Shown piece by piece: positions 14,943-23,858 of a stretch of 39,022 nucleotides of DNA. The stretch is taken from NCBI GenBank assembly GCA_005893305.1, contig VBOZ01000035.1, forward strand, positions 59,567-98,588, read 5' to 3'. Position 1 is the stretch's first letter. Each line of letters starts with the position of its first letter. The position numbers and the translations under genes were made by a program. A model generated the notes under the pieces. It made no database searches and was not told the origin of the DNA. It saw only the letters and a list, made by a program, of their open reading frames with translations. The stretch comes from Candidatus Eisenbacteria bacterium (lineage in GTDB: Bacteria > Eisenbacteria > RBG-16-71-46 > SZUA-252).

Positions 14943-16298
14943 TCATGATACTACCCGTTCCTGGCTCCTCGGTTCCTCTCCCTCTCGGGCGGCGAGGGAG
15001 AGGTTTAGCTCTTCGTCCGTAAGGACTTGGCGCCGATTCAAGATCTGGGAGGTGTCGTGCTCGAAGAGCATGTGGGTCAGGTGGTCGATCCCGACCTCAA
15101 TCTGCTTTCGGATTCCCACCATCTTGATGAGATACGCGCCGGCCCAGACCAACCACGCGAGCTTGCCCGAGAGGGGAATGCCGAAGAGCTCGAGCACGGA
15201 GCTGTGCTGTCCCAAGGAGATGATGTATCCGCTCTCCTTCGAGCGGTACGGCGCGATCGATTTTCCCTCCGCTTCCCGCGCGAGCGACCCTCCCACGTAG
15301 CTCCCCATGTCGATGGCGGTCTGCGCGAGGGCGGCCTGGTACTTGCCGTCGGGGCGCAGGGCCGCGGCGCAGTCGCCCAAAACGTAGGCGGATTCCACGG
15401 GCTGTTCGCTCGCATCGAGCGGGTGAAGATATTTATCGACGCGGATGCGCCCGCCCGATGCCTTGAGGAGCGGGAGGTCCCGCACGAGCGCGGGCGGGTG
15501 GACTCCGGCCGTCCAGATGATCGTGAACGCGTCGCTCGAGCGCCCGCCGACGAGATGGAGACGCTTCGGCTCCACGCGCTCCACCATGGCGCGGAGCTGG
15601 ACGCCCACGCCGCGCCGCTCGAGGAAGCGCTGCACGTAGGCCGAATGCTCCGGCCGCGCGGTCGGGACGACACGATCTCCTCCCTCGAAGATGGTGACCG
15701 AGATGTCGTCGGCGCGAATGCTGGGATAACGCGGGAGAAGCGTTTCGCGGGCCATCTCGATCAGCTCGGCGGCGACCTCCACGCCGGTGACGCCGCCGCC
15801 CACGATCGCGATCGTGAGGAGCCTCCGGCGTTGGGCATCCGTCTCGGCCTGCTCCGCCATCTCGAACAGCTCGACCACGCGCGCGCGGAGCGTCATCGCG
15901 TCGACGATGGTCTTGAACGGGCGCGTGTTCTCCTCGGCTCCCGGGACGTCGTAGTAATTCGTGACGCTCCCCATCGCGATGACCAGCGTGTCGAACGGCT
16001 CGACGATGTTGTTGTGGAGGTGGACTTCGCGCCTCGCGAGGTCGATCCGCGTCGCCTTGTTCTTGTGGAACCGGATGCGCCGATGCCGGGCCATTTCGCG
16101 GAGCGGATAGACGATGTGCCTCGTCTCCACCGACCCCACGGCCACGGCCGGAAGGAGCGGATTGAATTGGAAGAAGTTCTCCTTGTCGACGACGAGGGCG
16201 TCCCAGTAGTCGCGCGCCGCCCGGGAGCGGCCGACCGCGCGGGCCACGTCGAGCCCCGCGAACCCGCCGCCCAGGATGAGGAGCCGCTTCTTCGCCAT
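14943..16298 (-). CDS. ndh: type II NADH dehydrogenase (NAD(P)/FAD oxidoreductase)
   Basis: This 451-aa flavoprotein resembles NDH-2, which oxidises NADH and reduces membrane quinone without pumping protons. The FAD-binding motif LLILGGGFAGLDVA is at the N-terminus, and the NAD-binding motif AIVGGGVTGVEVAAEL is near residue 165. The second FAD segment YVLGDCAA and the AALAQTA region are also present. The C-terminal part (LAWLVWAGAYLIKMVG) could be the amphipathic membrane-binding helix. The start at 16298 lies 13 bp after the TIGR01777 gene, so the two are probably in one operon with the Cys/His-rich protein and the cytochrome. Confidence 0.9.
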   Translation of the reverse strand: MAKKRLLILGGGFAGLDVARAVGRSRAARDYWDALVVDKENFFQFNPLLPAVAVGSVETRHIVYPLREMARHRRIRFHKNKATRIDLARREVHLHNNIVEPFDTLVIAMGSVTNYYDVPGAEENTRPFKTIVDAMTLRARVVELFEMAEQAETDAQRRRLLTIAIVGGGVTGVEVAAELIEMARETLLPRYPSIRADDISVTIFEGGDRVVPTARPEHSAYVQRFLERRGVGVQLRAMVERVEPKRLHLVGGRSSDAFTIIWTAGVHPPALVRDLPLLKASGGRIRVDKYLHPLDASEQPVESAYVLGDCAAALRPDGKYQAALAQTAIDMGSYVGGSLAREAEGKSIAPYRSKESGYIISLGQHSSVLELFGIPLSGKLAWLVWAGAYLIKMVGIRKQIEVGIDHLTHMLFEHDTSQILNRRQVLTDEELNLSLAAREGEEPRSQERVVS

Positions 16299-16311
16299 CG
16301 GCCCCAGAATA

Positions 16312-17238
16312 TCACCCGTACCGTGACGCCGGTAGCGGGGCCGCTCCCACGGCGCTCCGGAGCGCGCCCTCCAGCGTCGGAAACCGGAACTGGAATCCCG
16401 ATGCCTGCAAGCGCGCGGGCTCGACGCGCTGGCTCGCGAGGAGCAGGGCGTCCGCCATCTCCCCGAGCACGAGGCGCGCCGCGAACGCCGGGAGCGGCAG
16501 GAGCGTCGGGCGGTTCAACACGCGCCCGACGGTCTTCGTGAACTCGGCGTTCGTGGAGGGCGACGGGGCGACCGCGTTCAAAGGACCGCTCCAATCCTCG
16601 CGGGCGATCGCCTGGTCGAGGATCTCGACAAGGTCCTCCAGCGCGATCCAGCTCACGTATTGGCGACCGCTTCCGATCGTGCCGCCCAGTCCGAGGCGGA
16701 ACGGGATGAGGAGCGGGCCGAGCGCGCCGCCCGTGCCGCTCAGAACCATCCCGATTCGCGGCGCCACGACGCGGATGCCCGCGTTTCGCGCCGAGGCCGC
16801 GGCCGCCTCCCACGCGACGCAGGCCCTGGCGAGAAAATCGTGCCCTGGCGCCGCGTCCTCGCGGAGGACCTCATCGCCGCGGTCCCCGTAAAACCCGACC
16901 GCGGACGCAGAGACGAACGCGCGCGGGGCCGGGTTGAGCTCCGAGATCGCACGGGAGAGCAGCGCGGCCGAGCGAACCCGGCTCTCGAGGACGCGCCGTT
17001 TGTGCGCCGCGGTCCAGGGCCATCGCGCGATCGTCGCGCCCGCGAGGTTCACCACGGCGTCGATCCCGTGAAGGCGTGCGGAGTCGATGGAGCCGGCATC
17101 GGGATCCCACGCGACCTCGGCGTCGCCGCGCGCGGGCCGTCCGCGGACGAGACGGACCGCGTGATGCCCCTGCGAGACGAGGTGGGGAAGCAGGGCCGAG
17201 CCGACCAGCCCGCTCGAGCCCGCTACGAGAATCTTCAT
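16312..17238 (-). CDS. TIGR01777 family SDR / epimerase-like protein
   Basis: This 308-aa protein of the extended short-chain dehydrogenase superfamily resembles YfcH. It begins with the nucleotide-binding motif MKILVAGSSGLVGSALL. It continues with VVNLAGATIARWPWT, FVSASAVGFYGDRGDE and the C-terminal DUF1731-like segment. The substrate of this family is not established. The start at 17238 is where the Rossmann strand begins; the open frame upstream to 17355 is not protein-like. It is the first gene of a leftward cluster with ndh and is divergent from apt, with a gap of 44 bp. Confidence 0.88.
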   Translation of the reverse strand: MKILVAGSSGLVGSALLPHLVSQGHHAVRLVRGRPARGDAEVAWDPDAGSIDSARLHGIDAVVNLAGATIARWPWTAAHKRRVLESRVRSAALLSRAISELNPAPRAFVSASAVGFYGDRGDEVLREDAAPGHDFLARACVAWEAAAASARNAGIRVVAPRIGMVLSGTGGALGPLLIPFRLGLGGTIGSGRQYVSWIALEDLVEILDQAIAREDWSGPLNAVAPSPSTNAEFTKTVGRVLNRPTLLPLPAFAARLVLGEMADALLLASQRVEPARLQASGFQFRFPTLEGALRSAVGAAPLPASRYG

Positions 17239-17282
17239 CGGCGGGATTGTAGCGGAAGCGTTCGGTTGGTAGGGTGGCGGCC

Positions 17283-17858
17283 GTGGAATGGAAACCGCCT
17301 GAATCGACGTCGGCCGCACTGGCGGACTGGGTCCGCCCGGTTCCCGACTGGCCACAGCCGGGCGTCCTCTTCCGAGACCTGACGCCGCTTTGGGCCGATG
17401 GGCCCGCGTGGTCGCGCACCGTGGCCGCGCTCGCGAGACCGTTCGACGCGAAGCCGCCGGATTTGGTTCTCGGGATCGAAGCGCGCGGATTTCTCGTGGC
17501 TGCCGCGCTGGCGGCGCGGTGGGGCGTCGGGATCGTCCTCGCGCGAAAGCCGGGAAAGCTGCCCGCCTCGGCGCACCGCGAGGACTACGAGCTGGAGTAC
17601 GGCCGCGCGTCGCTCGAGTCGCACCGCGACCTCCTGCGGCCGGGAACGCGCGTCCTGATCGCCGATGACGTCATCGCGACGGGCGGGACCGCGCTTGCGG
17701 CCCTCGCGATGGTTCGCGCGCTCGGCTGCGTGCCCGTCGGCTTCGCGTTCATCGTCGAGATCGCGTTCCTGGGGGGCCGCGCGAAGCTAGGCGGCGCGGT
17801 CCCGGTCCACAGCGTGATCGTCTACGATAAAGACGGGAAGACGACCGTTCGGGAGTAG
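17283..17858 (+). CDS. apt: adenine phosphoribosyltransferase
   Basis: This enzyme converts adenine and PRPP to AMP in purine salvage. It has 191 aa. The type I PRPP-binding motif VLIADDVIATGGTA lies at about 124-137. The N-terminal VPDWPQPGVLFRDLTPLW and the GIEARGFLVAAALA segment are characteristic of Apt. A GTG start at 17283 is preferred because AGGGTGG precedes it by 5 nt; the GTG at 17274 would add three residues. It stands alone, with divergent promoter sharing upstream and a long gene-free stretch downstream. Confidence 0.93.
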   Translation: MEWKPPESTSAALADWVRPVPDWPQPGVLFRDLTPLWADGPAWSRTVAALARPFDAKPPDLVLGIEARGFLVAAALAARWGVGIVLARKPGKLPASAHREDYELEYGRASLESHRDLLRPGTRVLIADDVIATGGTALAALAMVRALGCVPVGFAFIVEIAFLGGRAKLGGAVPVHSVIVYDKDGKTTVRE

Positions 17859-18471
17859 CGGGGGAGCCTAAGAGCCCCCTTGGAAATCAGCCTCGCTCCC
17901 CGGAACCCAGCTTCCCCAGGAGCGCACCCCACCTCGGATCCCCGTGGAGGGAACGTAGGCGTGGGTTGGTCTTCGTGTCGGTAAGCCCGTCGTACCGCCG
18001 CGTTTTGATTGCCGCGGTCTCGCGCATTTTGCGACGTGTCGCGGCGTTGTGGGCACCCCACGAGCGCCGCGACGGGCCGATCTGAACTCCGCGCGATGCA
18101 CGTGGCCTTCAACGCGTTGGCGCGAAGGTCGGCCCTCTTCCAACTCTGGCTCTCTGCAATCGACGAGAATGGGGAGTGCGCTCTTTAAGACGAAAGACGC
18201 AAATGTGAGGCGCCAGCGAGACGTTTGCGGTCCGACATTTAATCTTGACTAGGGACCAGAGAAGGAGCAGCGTGGCCATGTTGCCTCACTGGGTACCTGG
18301 CTCGTCGCCGAGCTGGGAGACAAGAGAGGCAGCCGATCCCCGCCTTCCGCATCGTAGGTCCGCCCATTAATTACTTGATCTGTAGCCGGCCAGACGGAGC
18401 CCCTTCCCTAATGGTTCGGCCACAGCAGGGGCCTTTGTCCCGTCGGAAGAGCTATTCGAAAGAAGGAATCC
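17859..18471. other. gene-free region, no clear content
   Basis: About 610 bp without a convincing gene. A 32-codon ORF at 18272-18370 has a GAAGGAG box before its GTG, but its sequence shows no protein-like features. Weak hairpins exist just after apt (GGGGG/CCCCC near 17860-17879, no T run) and near 18403-18434. No tRNA-like cloverleaf or terminator is evident. The base composition becomes less GC-rich from about 18150 onward, marking the left edge of the secreted-protein island. Confidence 0.4.
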
Positions 18472-20232
18472 GTGCTACCCGGAAACTCGAGCGAGTTGGC
18501 AAAGGGGCGGTGGAGGATCGGAGTCCGTTTAGGTTCGCTTCTCCTTGTCCTCCTGGACCTCGCAGGAGCAACCTCCAAGCCGCATGCTCAGATGCTGTGC
18601 GGTAGTGATCTCTCCAATACAACCACGTTGACGGTAGGAACCAATCCATTCTCGATGGCAGTGAGCGATTTGGATGGCGACGGAGACCTTGACATCGTCA
18701 CCGCGAACGCCACGTCGCTCGATATATCGATTCTACGCAATGACGGAGGGGGCCAATTCCAGCGGGCCGAGCGTTACGTGGGAGCAAGAGTGATTGGAAT
18801 TGACGCTGGCGATATCGATGGGGATGGTCGCACCGACGTGGTCGTAGGCTGCACAGAACTTGCTCTTTTGGCCGTGTTCTGGGGGCAGCCCGGAGACACG
18901 CTGGGGGAGCCAACTTTTGTACCCGCGCCACAGAACCCATTCGAAATAAGAATCCGTGACCTCGATCAAGACGGGCAAATGGACGTGCTTTTCCTCACTG
19001 ATTTCGAGGATTCCGTGTCGGTCATTTGGGGCGACGGCACGCGCGCGATGCAGAGCCGTTCGGCGATCGCAACCCCTGTTCGTCCGAAGAGTCTCGCTGT
19101 CGGCGACGTCAATGGAGACGGCCACCAGGACATCGCCGTCGCGTCCTGCGGCGACAGCACGACTTTTCTACTTCGTGGCATGGGTGGTCGCAGTTTTGCC
19201 CCAGCCATTCAGGCGCTCAACGTATACGGGACCAACGCGTGCCGGATGGCGCTCGACGATCTGAATGGTGATCGCCGTGCAGACTTGGCGGTCCTGAACT
19301 CACTCGCAACATCGGGGGTGTCACTTGGGCTCGGGCAGAGCGACGGCACGTTCGACTTAACGATGACGACTGCAGCCGGAAACTATCAGGCTGACGTGAC
19401 CATTGCCGATCTGAACGGCGACTTCTGGAATGATTTGATTGTCGTCGATGGGTCCTCGAATGATGTCACCGTGATGGGAGGTACTGGGAGCGGCTACATT
19501 CAGAGCTACACTACCTTGCCCGCGGGGGCCTCCCCGAGCGGCGTAGCTGCGGCAGACCTTGACGGCGATCAAACACTCGATATCATTGTAGTCAATACGA
19601 ATAGCAGCACAGTGAGCATCACATGGAACCGGACCTCCTTCCATGCAGCCACCGTGGGGTTCCGGCCGTCAGTCGTTCAGCTGGGGAGCGGACCGGCGAT
19701 TCTTTTCGCCGAGGTTTCCCTCCCGGCAGAAGTCGACGTACGGATTGACCTGAGGAACGTCCGCCTACTGTGGGGTAATCAGCTACTCGGCCGAGCGCTA
19801 GATGTAACCGTTCTTGACAGCCTCGCCGGCGAAATCGAAGTTAGGTTCAATAGGGAGGTACTCAACTCCCTCGGGCCTGGGTATCAAATGCTGACCATAG
19901 CAGGCTGTGACAGCGCTGGTGATGCCTTCCGGGCAGAGTCTGTCGTAAATGTGCTGCCACCCAGGAATCAATCTATCTGGCAGGAATCTCCGATCGGAAG
20001 AGTACCGGTAATCATCCGCGTTTCACCCGCAGTCGCATCCACCAGCAATGTCGGAATCTATGACTGTTTAGGAGCGCTCGTCCGGGAACAGAAGGGTTGG
20101 GTCGGGTCCGATCGAACAATCCTCTGGGATGGCAACCGGAGAGGGGGCTCGCCCGCTTCTTCGGGGGTTTACTTCGTCCAGGTTCAGACCGGTGCTGGGC
20201 GCCTGGTCGGTAAGGTGGTCCTGCTCCGGTAG
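18472..20232 (+). CDS. secreted FG-GAP/VCBS beta-propeller protein with FlgD-like tail
   Basis: This is a 586-aa exported protein. An AAGGA box 5-6 nt before the GTG supports the start. The signal peptide core is LGSLLLVLLDLAGA, with cleavage likely after PHA. Seven calcium-binding FG-GAP motifs follow at regular spacing: DLDGDGDLDI, DIDGDGRTDV, DLDQDGQMDV, DVNGDGHQDI, DLNGDRRADL, DLNGDFWNDL and DLDGDQTLDI. The number fits a seven-bladed propeller. A beta-rich region comes next, and the last about 70 residues form the FlgD/Ig-like module (IYDCLGALVRE, WDGNRRG, SSGVYFVQV, KVVLLR). Such tails serve as surface-sorting signals in related phyla. The ligand is unknown. Confidence 0.85.
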   Translation: MLPGNSSELAKGRWRIGVRLGSLLLVLLDLAGATSKPHAQMLCGSDLSNTTTLTVGTNPFSMAVSDLDGDGDLDIVTANATSLDISILRNDGGGQFQRAERYVGARVIGIDAGDIDGDGRTDVVVGCTELALLAVFWGQPGDTLGEPTFVPAPQNPFEIRIRDLDQDGQMDVLFLTDFEDSVSVIWGDGTRAMQSRSAIATPVRPKSLAVGDVNGDGHQDIAVASCGDSTTFLLRGMGGRSFAPAIQALNVYGTNACRMALDDLNGDRRADLAVLNSLATSGVSLGLGQSDGTFDLTMTTAAGNYQADVTIADLNGDFWNDLIVVDGSSNDVTVMGGTGSGYIQSYTTLPAGASPSGVAAADLDGDQTLDIIVVNTNSSTVSITWNRTSFHAATVGFRPSVVQLGSGPAILFAEVSLPAEVDVRIDLRNVRLLWGNQLLGRALDVTVLDSLAGEIEVRFNREVLNSLGPGYQMLTIAGCDSAGDAFRAESVVNVLPPRNQSIWQESPIGRVPVIIRVSPAVASTSNVGIYDCLGALVREQKGWVGSDRTILWDGNRRGGSPASSGVYFVQVQTGAGRLVGKVVLLR

Positions 20233-20323
20233 CTTCCATTTGCGGGGCGCCCGATGAGGGCGGACTCACGCGTTTGGCTGTGTTGTTTAGAAGCACTGCG
20301 ATCCTCCATGGAGGACATCCCGC

Positions 20324-22798
20324 ATGTTCAAGTTCGCGCCACTATTCCGAATCAGCATCGTCGCCGCCTCCGTCCTGACCTTGACTTACGCCACCAAGGC
20401 GAAGGGGCAGCCCCCACCCCTCGGGGAACGTCAAGTACTCGCTACATTCGCCGAAGGTTCCACAATTCTACCTGATTCGGTCGATTCGGGGACCGTCTCG
20501 GATGCAATCAATCCGTCGCTCGATCTCGAGGACATCATGGAGTCGTTCGGGGTTGAAGAGGTCGCCAGGGCGTTTCCGGAATTCAACCAAGCGGACACGC
20601 TCGGCACTGCCTTCACTGGCGAACCGATCCGTCTGATGGACTGGTCGAAGGTGTGGGTCTTGACCATGCCAGTAGGTACTAACATCGACGCCTTCTTGAC
20701 AAGCCTGCGCAGCAGCACTTCGACGTTACTGGCGGGACCAAATGGAATGGGTCAGTCGTTTGCGGCTCCGATCTATCCGAATGATCCTGAGTTCAAGAAT
20801 GGCGCCGAGTGGCCTCTCTGGAGCACAGCACCAGGAACTCCAGAGCAAGACATTAATGCGGCCTGGGCGTGGGGAACGACGACGGGATCCCCCGTCGTCA
20901 GAACCGCGATTATCGATGAGGGGTTCACTAGCAGCCACCCCGATCTGACCGGGCGGGTCTTCAGCACGAATGGGTCCACTGCTGACTCGGCGCATGCCTA
21001 CGCGATTGCCGGAATAATCGGAGCTGCGACGAACAACGGAATCGGCATTGCTGGCGTGGACTGGCTTGGCGGGCTGGTGTCGCGGATCGGCGGGGGAAGT
21101 ACATCCTTTTCCACGACCAAGAGCGCGATTGACTTCGTGTCCCTAACGGCAGGTGCCAGAGTGATTAACGCAAGCTGGGGCCTGCGCGTCAATGGTGTGC
21201 CCACACCGGATCCGTTCGTGAAAGCCGCCCTTGCAGAGCATCACGGTCGAAACGGCGTAACAGTCTGTGCAATGGGGAATACGGGCACCAATCAGGTCGA
21301 ATTCCCCGCCGGCTATGGAAACGGCATAATAGCGGTCGGAGCCGTCAATCGTTCTGGGCAGAGATGGGTTGATGGTTCCACAGGCGAAGGATCGTCAACG
21401 GGAAACCACATCGATGTTGTGGCGCCCGGGGTGGGTGTTCTCACAACGACATCAGGCGGTGGGTACGCAGCCGTTACCGGGACGTCGTTCGCAGCCCCCT
21501 TCGTCTCAGGCGTTGCGGCGCTCCTGCTCGCGGCGGACGCGAGCCTCAACGCAGACGACGTGGAGAACCTCATCCGCCTCTCGGCGGACGACCTCGGCAC
21601 GAGCGGATTTGATCCGGAGTACGGTATGGGAAAGGTCAATGCGTCGCGAGCACTCGCACTGCTCCGGCCTCCGAATCAGCTCATTCACGGGAGCGTGACA
21701 ACCGGTAGTGCAACCGTCGTGGGCGATTTCTTCTACAACAGCGTGACTGTGATGGGACTACCTTCGAGGCCTGGCGTCCCCGCGGTCCAGCCCGGCGTCT
21801 ACAATATTCACCAGAGGCGACTGTCCATAAACATTGGCTACGGACCGAACGTATGGGGCCGCGGTGGCGCGCAACTCACGACCGGCTACGAACGATTCGA
21901 CAACCCGTATCGCATTCTCACCGACCTCAGGTGGTGTGGTCCAACGGCTGTCGGTACCAACTTTGCCACGTTGGAGACAGCCGTGTACGAGGTTCCGGAT
22001 GGCAGCGGCCGCTGGTATCCGGTCCACCCGGACAGCTCTATCACCTTTGCTTGGTCTGCACTCGAGGTCGCGCCTGTTCCCGACGTAGGGAACTCATTCT
22101 ACGTCCCCCAAAGAGGATCCGTGGGCACGCCAGTTGAGGGCACACCAGCATTGACGTACTTCCGTGTGTGTCCGAACAACGATACTTTCCAAGCGGGTAC
22201 TCTTGGTCAGAATACCCGGATCAAAGTTGTAGTAAAAAACGCCCTTGGGGCCGGCATTCCAGGGATACAAGCAGCGGACATATTCATCCTGTTGAATGGA
22301 GGTACGCCCGCGCAGGGATTCATTGGAGACGGTGCGGACTCTGTTATCGCGAACACCACATATGCGTATAGCCAATGCCCGGACCTTCGATCAATCGAGG
22401 CTGACGCACCGACTGATGCCCAAGGAGTGACCTATATCACGTTCGCTGGAAAGACCCCTGGAAGCCCGGGCGTAGGTACCAGGGATCCGGCACGAAAGTG
22501 GGGCCACTACGACACAGACCTCCAAGTGTTCGTCCTTGGCCAGAGTCTTTCGGGGCGACTCACCAGCGGCGCTGCGAACGGCAGCTATGTCCTTCGTATT
22601 AGGAACTTTGATCTTGGCGGGGGGCTTGGCACTCAGCTTGGTAAAGGCGAGATAGTAGACCTTGTCGACGCGAACGCTGCGGCCACTGGCACTTGGTGGG
22701 CTGATTTCGACAATAATGGAATCATCGGAGGCAAGGGTGACGCCGACCTATTCGCCGCCCACTATGGCCACGCTTGCGAGAACCCAAACAATCCATAG
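20324..22798 (+). CDS. secreted subtilisin-like serine protease (S8) with dockerin-like end
   Basis: This is an 824-aa exported protease. GGAGG lies 9 nt before the ATG. A signal peptide of about 28 residues is followed by a propeptide-like region (about 35-145). The catalytic triad is complete: Asp198 in AIIDEGF, His224 in HAYAIAGIIGA and Ser388 in TGTSFAAPFVSG. The oxyanion Asn319 is in AMGNTG. The usual HGTHVAG box is altered to HAYAIAG, keeping only the catalytic His. The long C-terminal part is beta-rich. It ends in a single EF-hand/dockerin-like motif (DFDNNGIIGGKGDADLFAAH) rather than the FlgD-like tail of its neighbours. The next gene may encode a cohesin-like partner. Confidence 0.9.
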   Translation: MFKFAPLFRISIVAASVLTLTYATKAKGQPPPLGERQVLATFAEGSTILPDSVDSGTVSDAINPSLDLEDIMESFGVEEVARAFPEFNQADTLGTAFTGEPIRLMDWSKVWVLTMPVGTNIDAFLTSLRSSTSTLLAGPNGMGQSFAAPIYPNDPEFKNGAEWPLWSTAPGTPEQDINAAWAWGTTTGSPVVRTAIIDEGFTSSHPDLTGRVFSTNGSTADSAHAYAIAGIIGAATNNGIGIAGVDWLGGLVSRIGGGSTSFSTTKSAIDFVSLTAGARVINASWGLRVNGVPTPDPFVKAALAEHHGRNGVTVCAMGNTGTNQVEFPAGYGNGIIAVGAVNRSGQRWVDGSTGEGSSTGNHIDVVAPGVGVLTTTSGGGYAAVTGTSFAAPFVSGVAALLLAADASLNADDVENLIRLSADDLGTSGFDPEYGMGKVNASRALALLRPPNQLIHGSVTTGSATVVGDFFYNSVTVMGLPSRPGVPAVQPGVYNIHQRRLSINIGYGPNVWGRGGAQLTTGYERFDNPYRILTDLRWCGPTAVGTNFATLETAVYEVPDGSGRWYPVHPDSSITFAWSALEVAPVPDVGNSFYVPQRGSVGTPVEGTPALTYFRVCPNNDTFQAGTLGQNTRIKVVVKNALGAGIPGIQAADIFILLNGGTPAQGFIGDGADSVIANTTYAYSQCPDLRSIEADAPTDAQGVTYITFAGKTPGSPGVGTRDPARKWGHYDTDLQVFVLGQSLSGRLTSGAANGSYVLRIRNFDLGGGLGTQLGKGEIVDLVDANAAATGTWWADFDNNGIIGGKGDADLFAAHYGHACENPNNP

Positions 22799-22847
22799 AT
22801 ACCGCCCCGCGGGCTTTTCCGCGATTCTCGGAAGGAAGGTGGACCTA

Positions 22848-23780
22848 ATGAGGATGTTCTCACTCATACTCGCCGCAATCTGGGTGTTGTCGGTCGCTGT
22901 TCCGGCAGGATTCGCACAGTTTCTCTTCCTCGACGCAAATGGAGACGGTAGGAACGACCAGGCGGACCGAATAGCCGCCACAGGAACCGCATCGATCGAT
23001 GTCTGGCTCCAAACGGACAGGAATGGGGACGGTTCCCTAGCCCAATGTCGAGGGCGCGCGACCCTCCCTTTCGGTATCAATTCCTACGAGTTTATTCTGC
23101 GGTGCTCGGGTGGGACCGTTGAGTGGGGCGAGTACACGAATTTCCTCCCGGCGATGTTTCTCCACATTGGCCCTTTAGAGAATGCAACTGACTACTATCA
23201 GAACTTCGCGAGCCTTGGCTACCTTCCTCCGGGCAAATACAAACTTGGTAGGCTCACCTTGAAAGCGACGAGCGGAAATCCGAGAATCGCATTTGCCTCA
23301 TCGAGCTCAGTCTGGCGGGGAGCCGGCACGTCCTTCGGTTCTCAATGTGATGGCAAGGACGGGGACCACACCCTCCGATTCACTGAGGATCCTACAAAGC
23401 TTGGTTCCCCCATAGTCGAGCAACCAGGCGACTGGGCCGATGCCAGGGGGCTCCAATCACCCCATGATGCGGTCGAATCGGCGCAAGCCTTGGCGACAGC
23501 CACACCTTCCTTCGCTGTGTCGATATCCCCTAACCCAGCGAACCCCAACGCAACGATCGAAGTCCGTACCACGAAGGCAGGACCGTTGCGAGTACAATTG
23601 TTCAGTATCTCGGGTAGGCTAGTGCGCACCTTAATCAACGCTCGCGCAGCTGACGCAGGTCTGTATTCGGTTAGAATTCCGGGCCGATTCGACAAAGAGG
23701 CACTACCGAGCGGAGTCTATGTCTACCGAGTGGAGGCGATCGAACGGACCGTCACGGGCAAGTTGGTTCTTCTGAAGTGA
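22848..23780 (+). CDS. secreted protein with EF-hand, cohesin-like region and FlgD-like tail
   Basis: This 310-aa exported protein starts at 22848. The start is supported by an AAGGTGG box and a signal peptide (MRMFSLILAAIWVLSVAVPA). The mature N-terminus carries two calcium-loop motifs, DANGDGRNDQAD and DRNGDG. A beta-sandwich-like stretch follows (VDVW-like strand, YEFILRCSGGTVEWGEYTN, GKYKLGRLTLKATSG). Its pattern recalls cohesin-type domains, but this is a weak resemblance. The last about 80 residues are a FlgD/Ig-like tail (LFSISGRLVRTL, SGVYVYRVE, KLVLLK). It is 49 bp downstream of the subtilase gene and probably co-transcribed. The function is unknown. Confidence 0.8.
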   Translation: MRMFSLILAAIWVLSVAVPAGFAQFLFLDANGDGRNDQADRIAATGTASIDVWLQTDRNGDGSLAQCRGRATLPFGINSYEFILRCSGGTVEWGEYTNFLPAMFLHIGPLENATDYYQNFASLGYLPPGKYKLGRLTLKATSGNPRIAFASSSSVWRGAGTSFGSQCDGKDGDHTLRFTEDPTKLGSPIVEQPGDWADARGLQSPHDAVESAQALATATPSFAVSISPNPANPNATIEVRTTKAGPLRVQLFSISGRLVRTLINARAADAGLYSVRIPGRFDKEALPSGVYVYRVEAIERTVTGKLVLLK

Positions 23781-23858
23781 CGGCGCGTTAGGGTACGGGC
23801 CCACTAAGCGACAGCCCACAGAAGTAGCTCTCGATCGGGCGCTCCGCGCTCCGGCCCG

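Noticed and set aside
15027-16541. A 504-codon rightward frame over the NADH dehydrogenase gene
   Set aside because: Shadow of ndh; no motifs, high His/Arg/Asp content.
17859-17885. Possible terminator after apt
   Set aside because: Only a 5-bp G/C stem with a 10-nt loop and no T run.
22801-22820. GCCC-CGC-GGGC followed by TTTT after the subtilase gene
   Set aside because: Stem of only 4 bp with a 3-nt loop; too weak to call a terminator.
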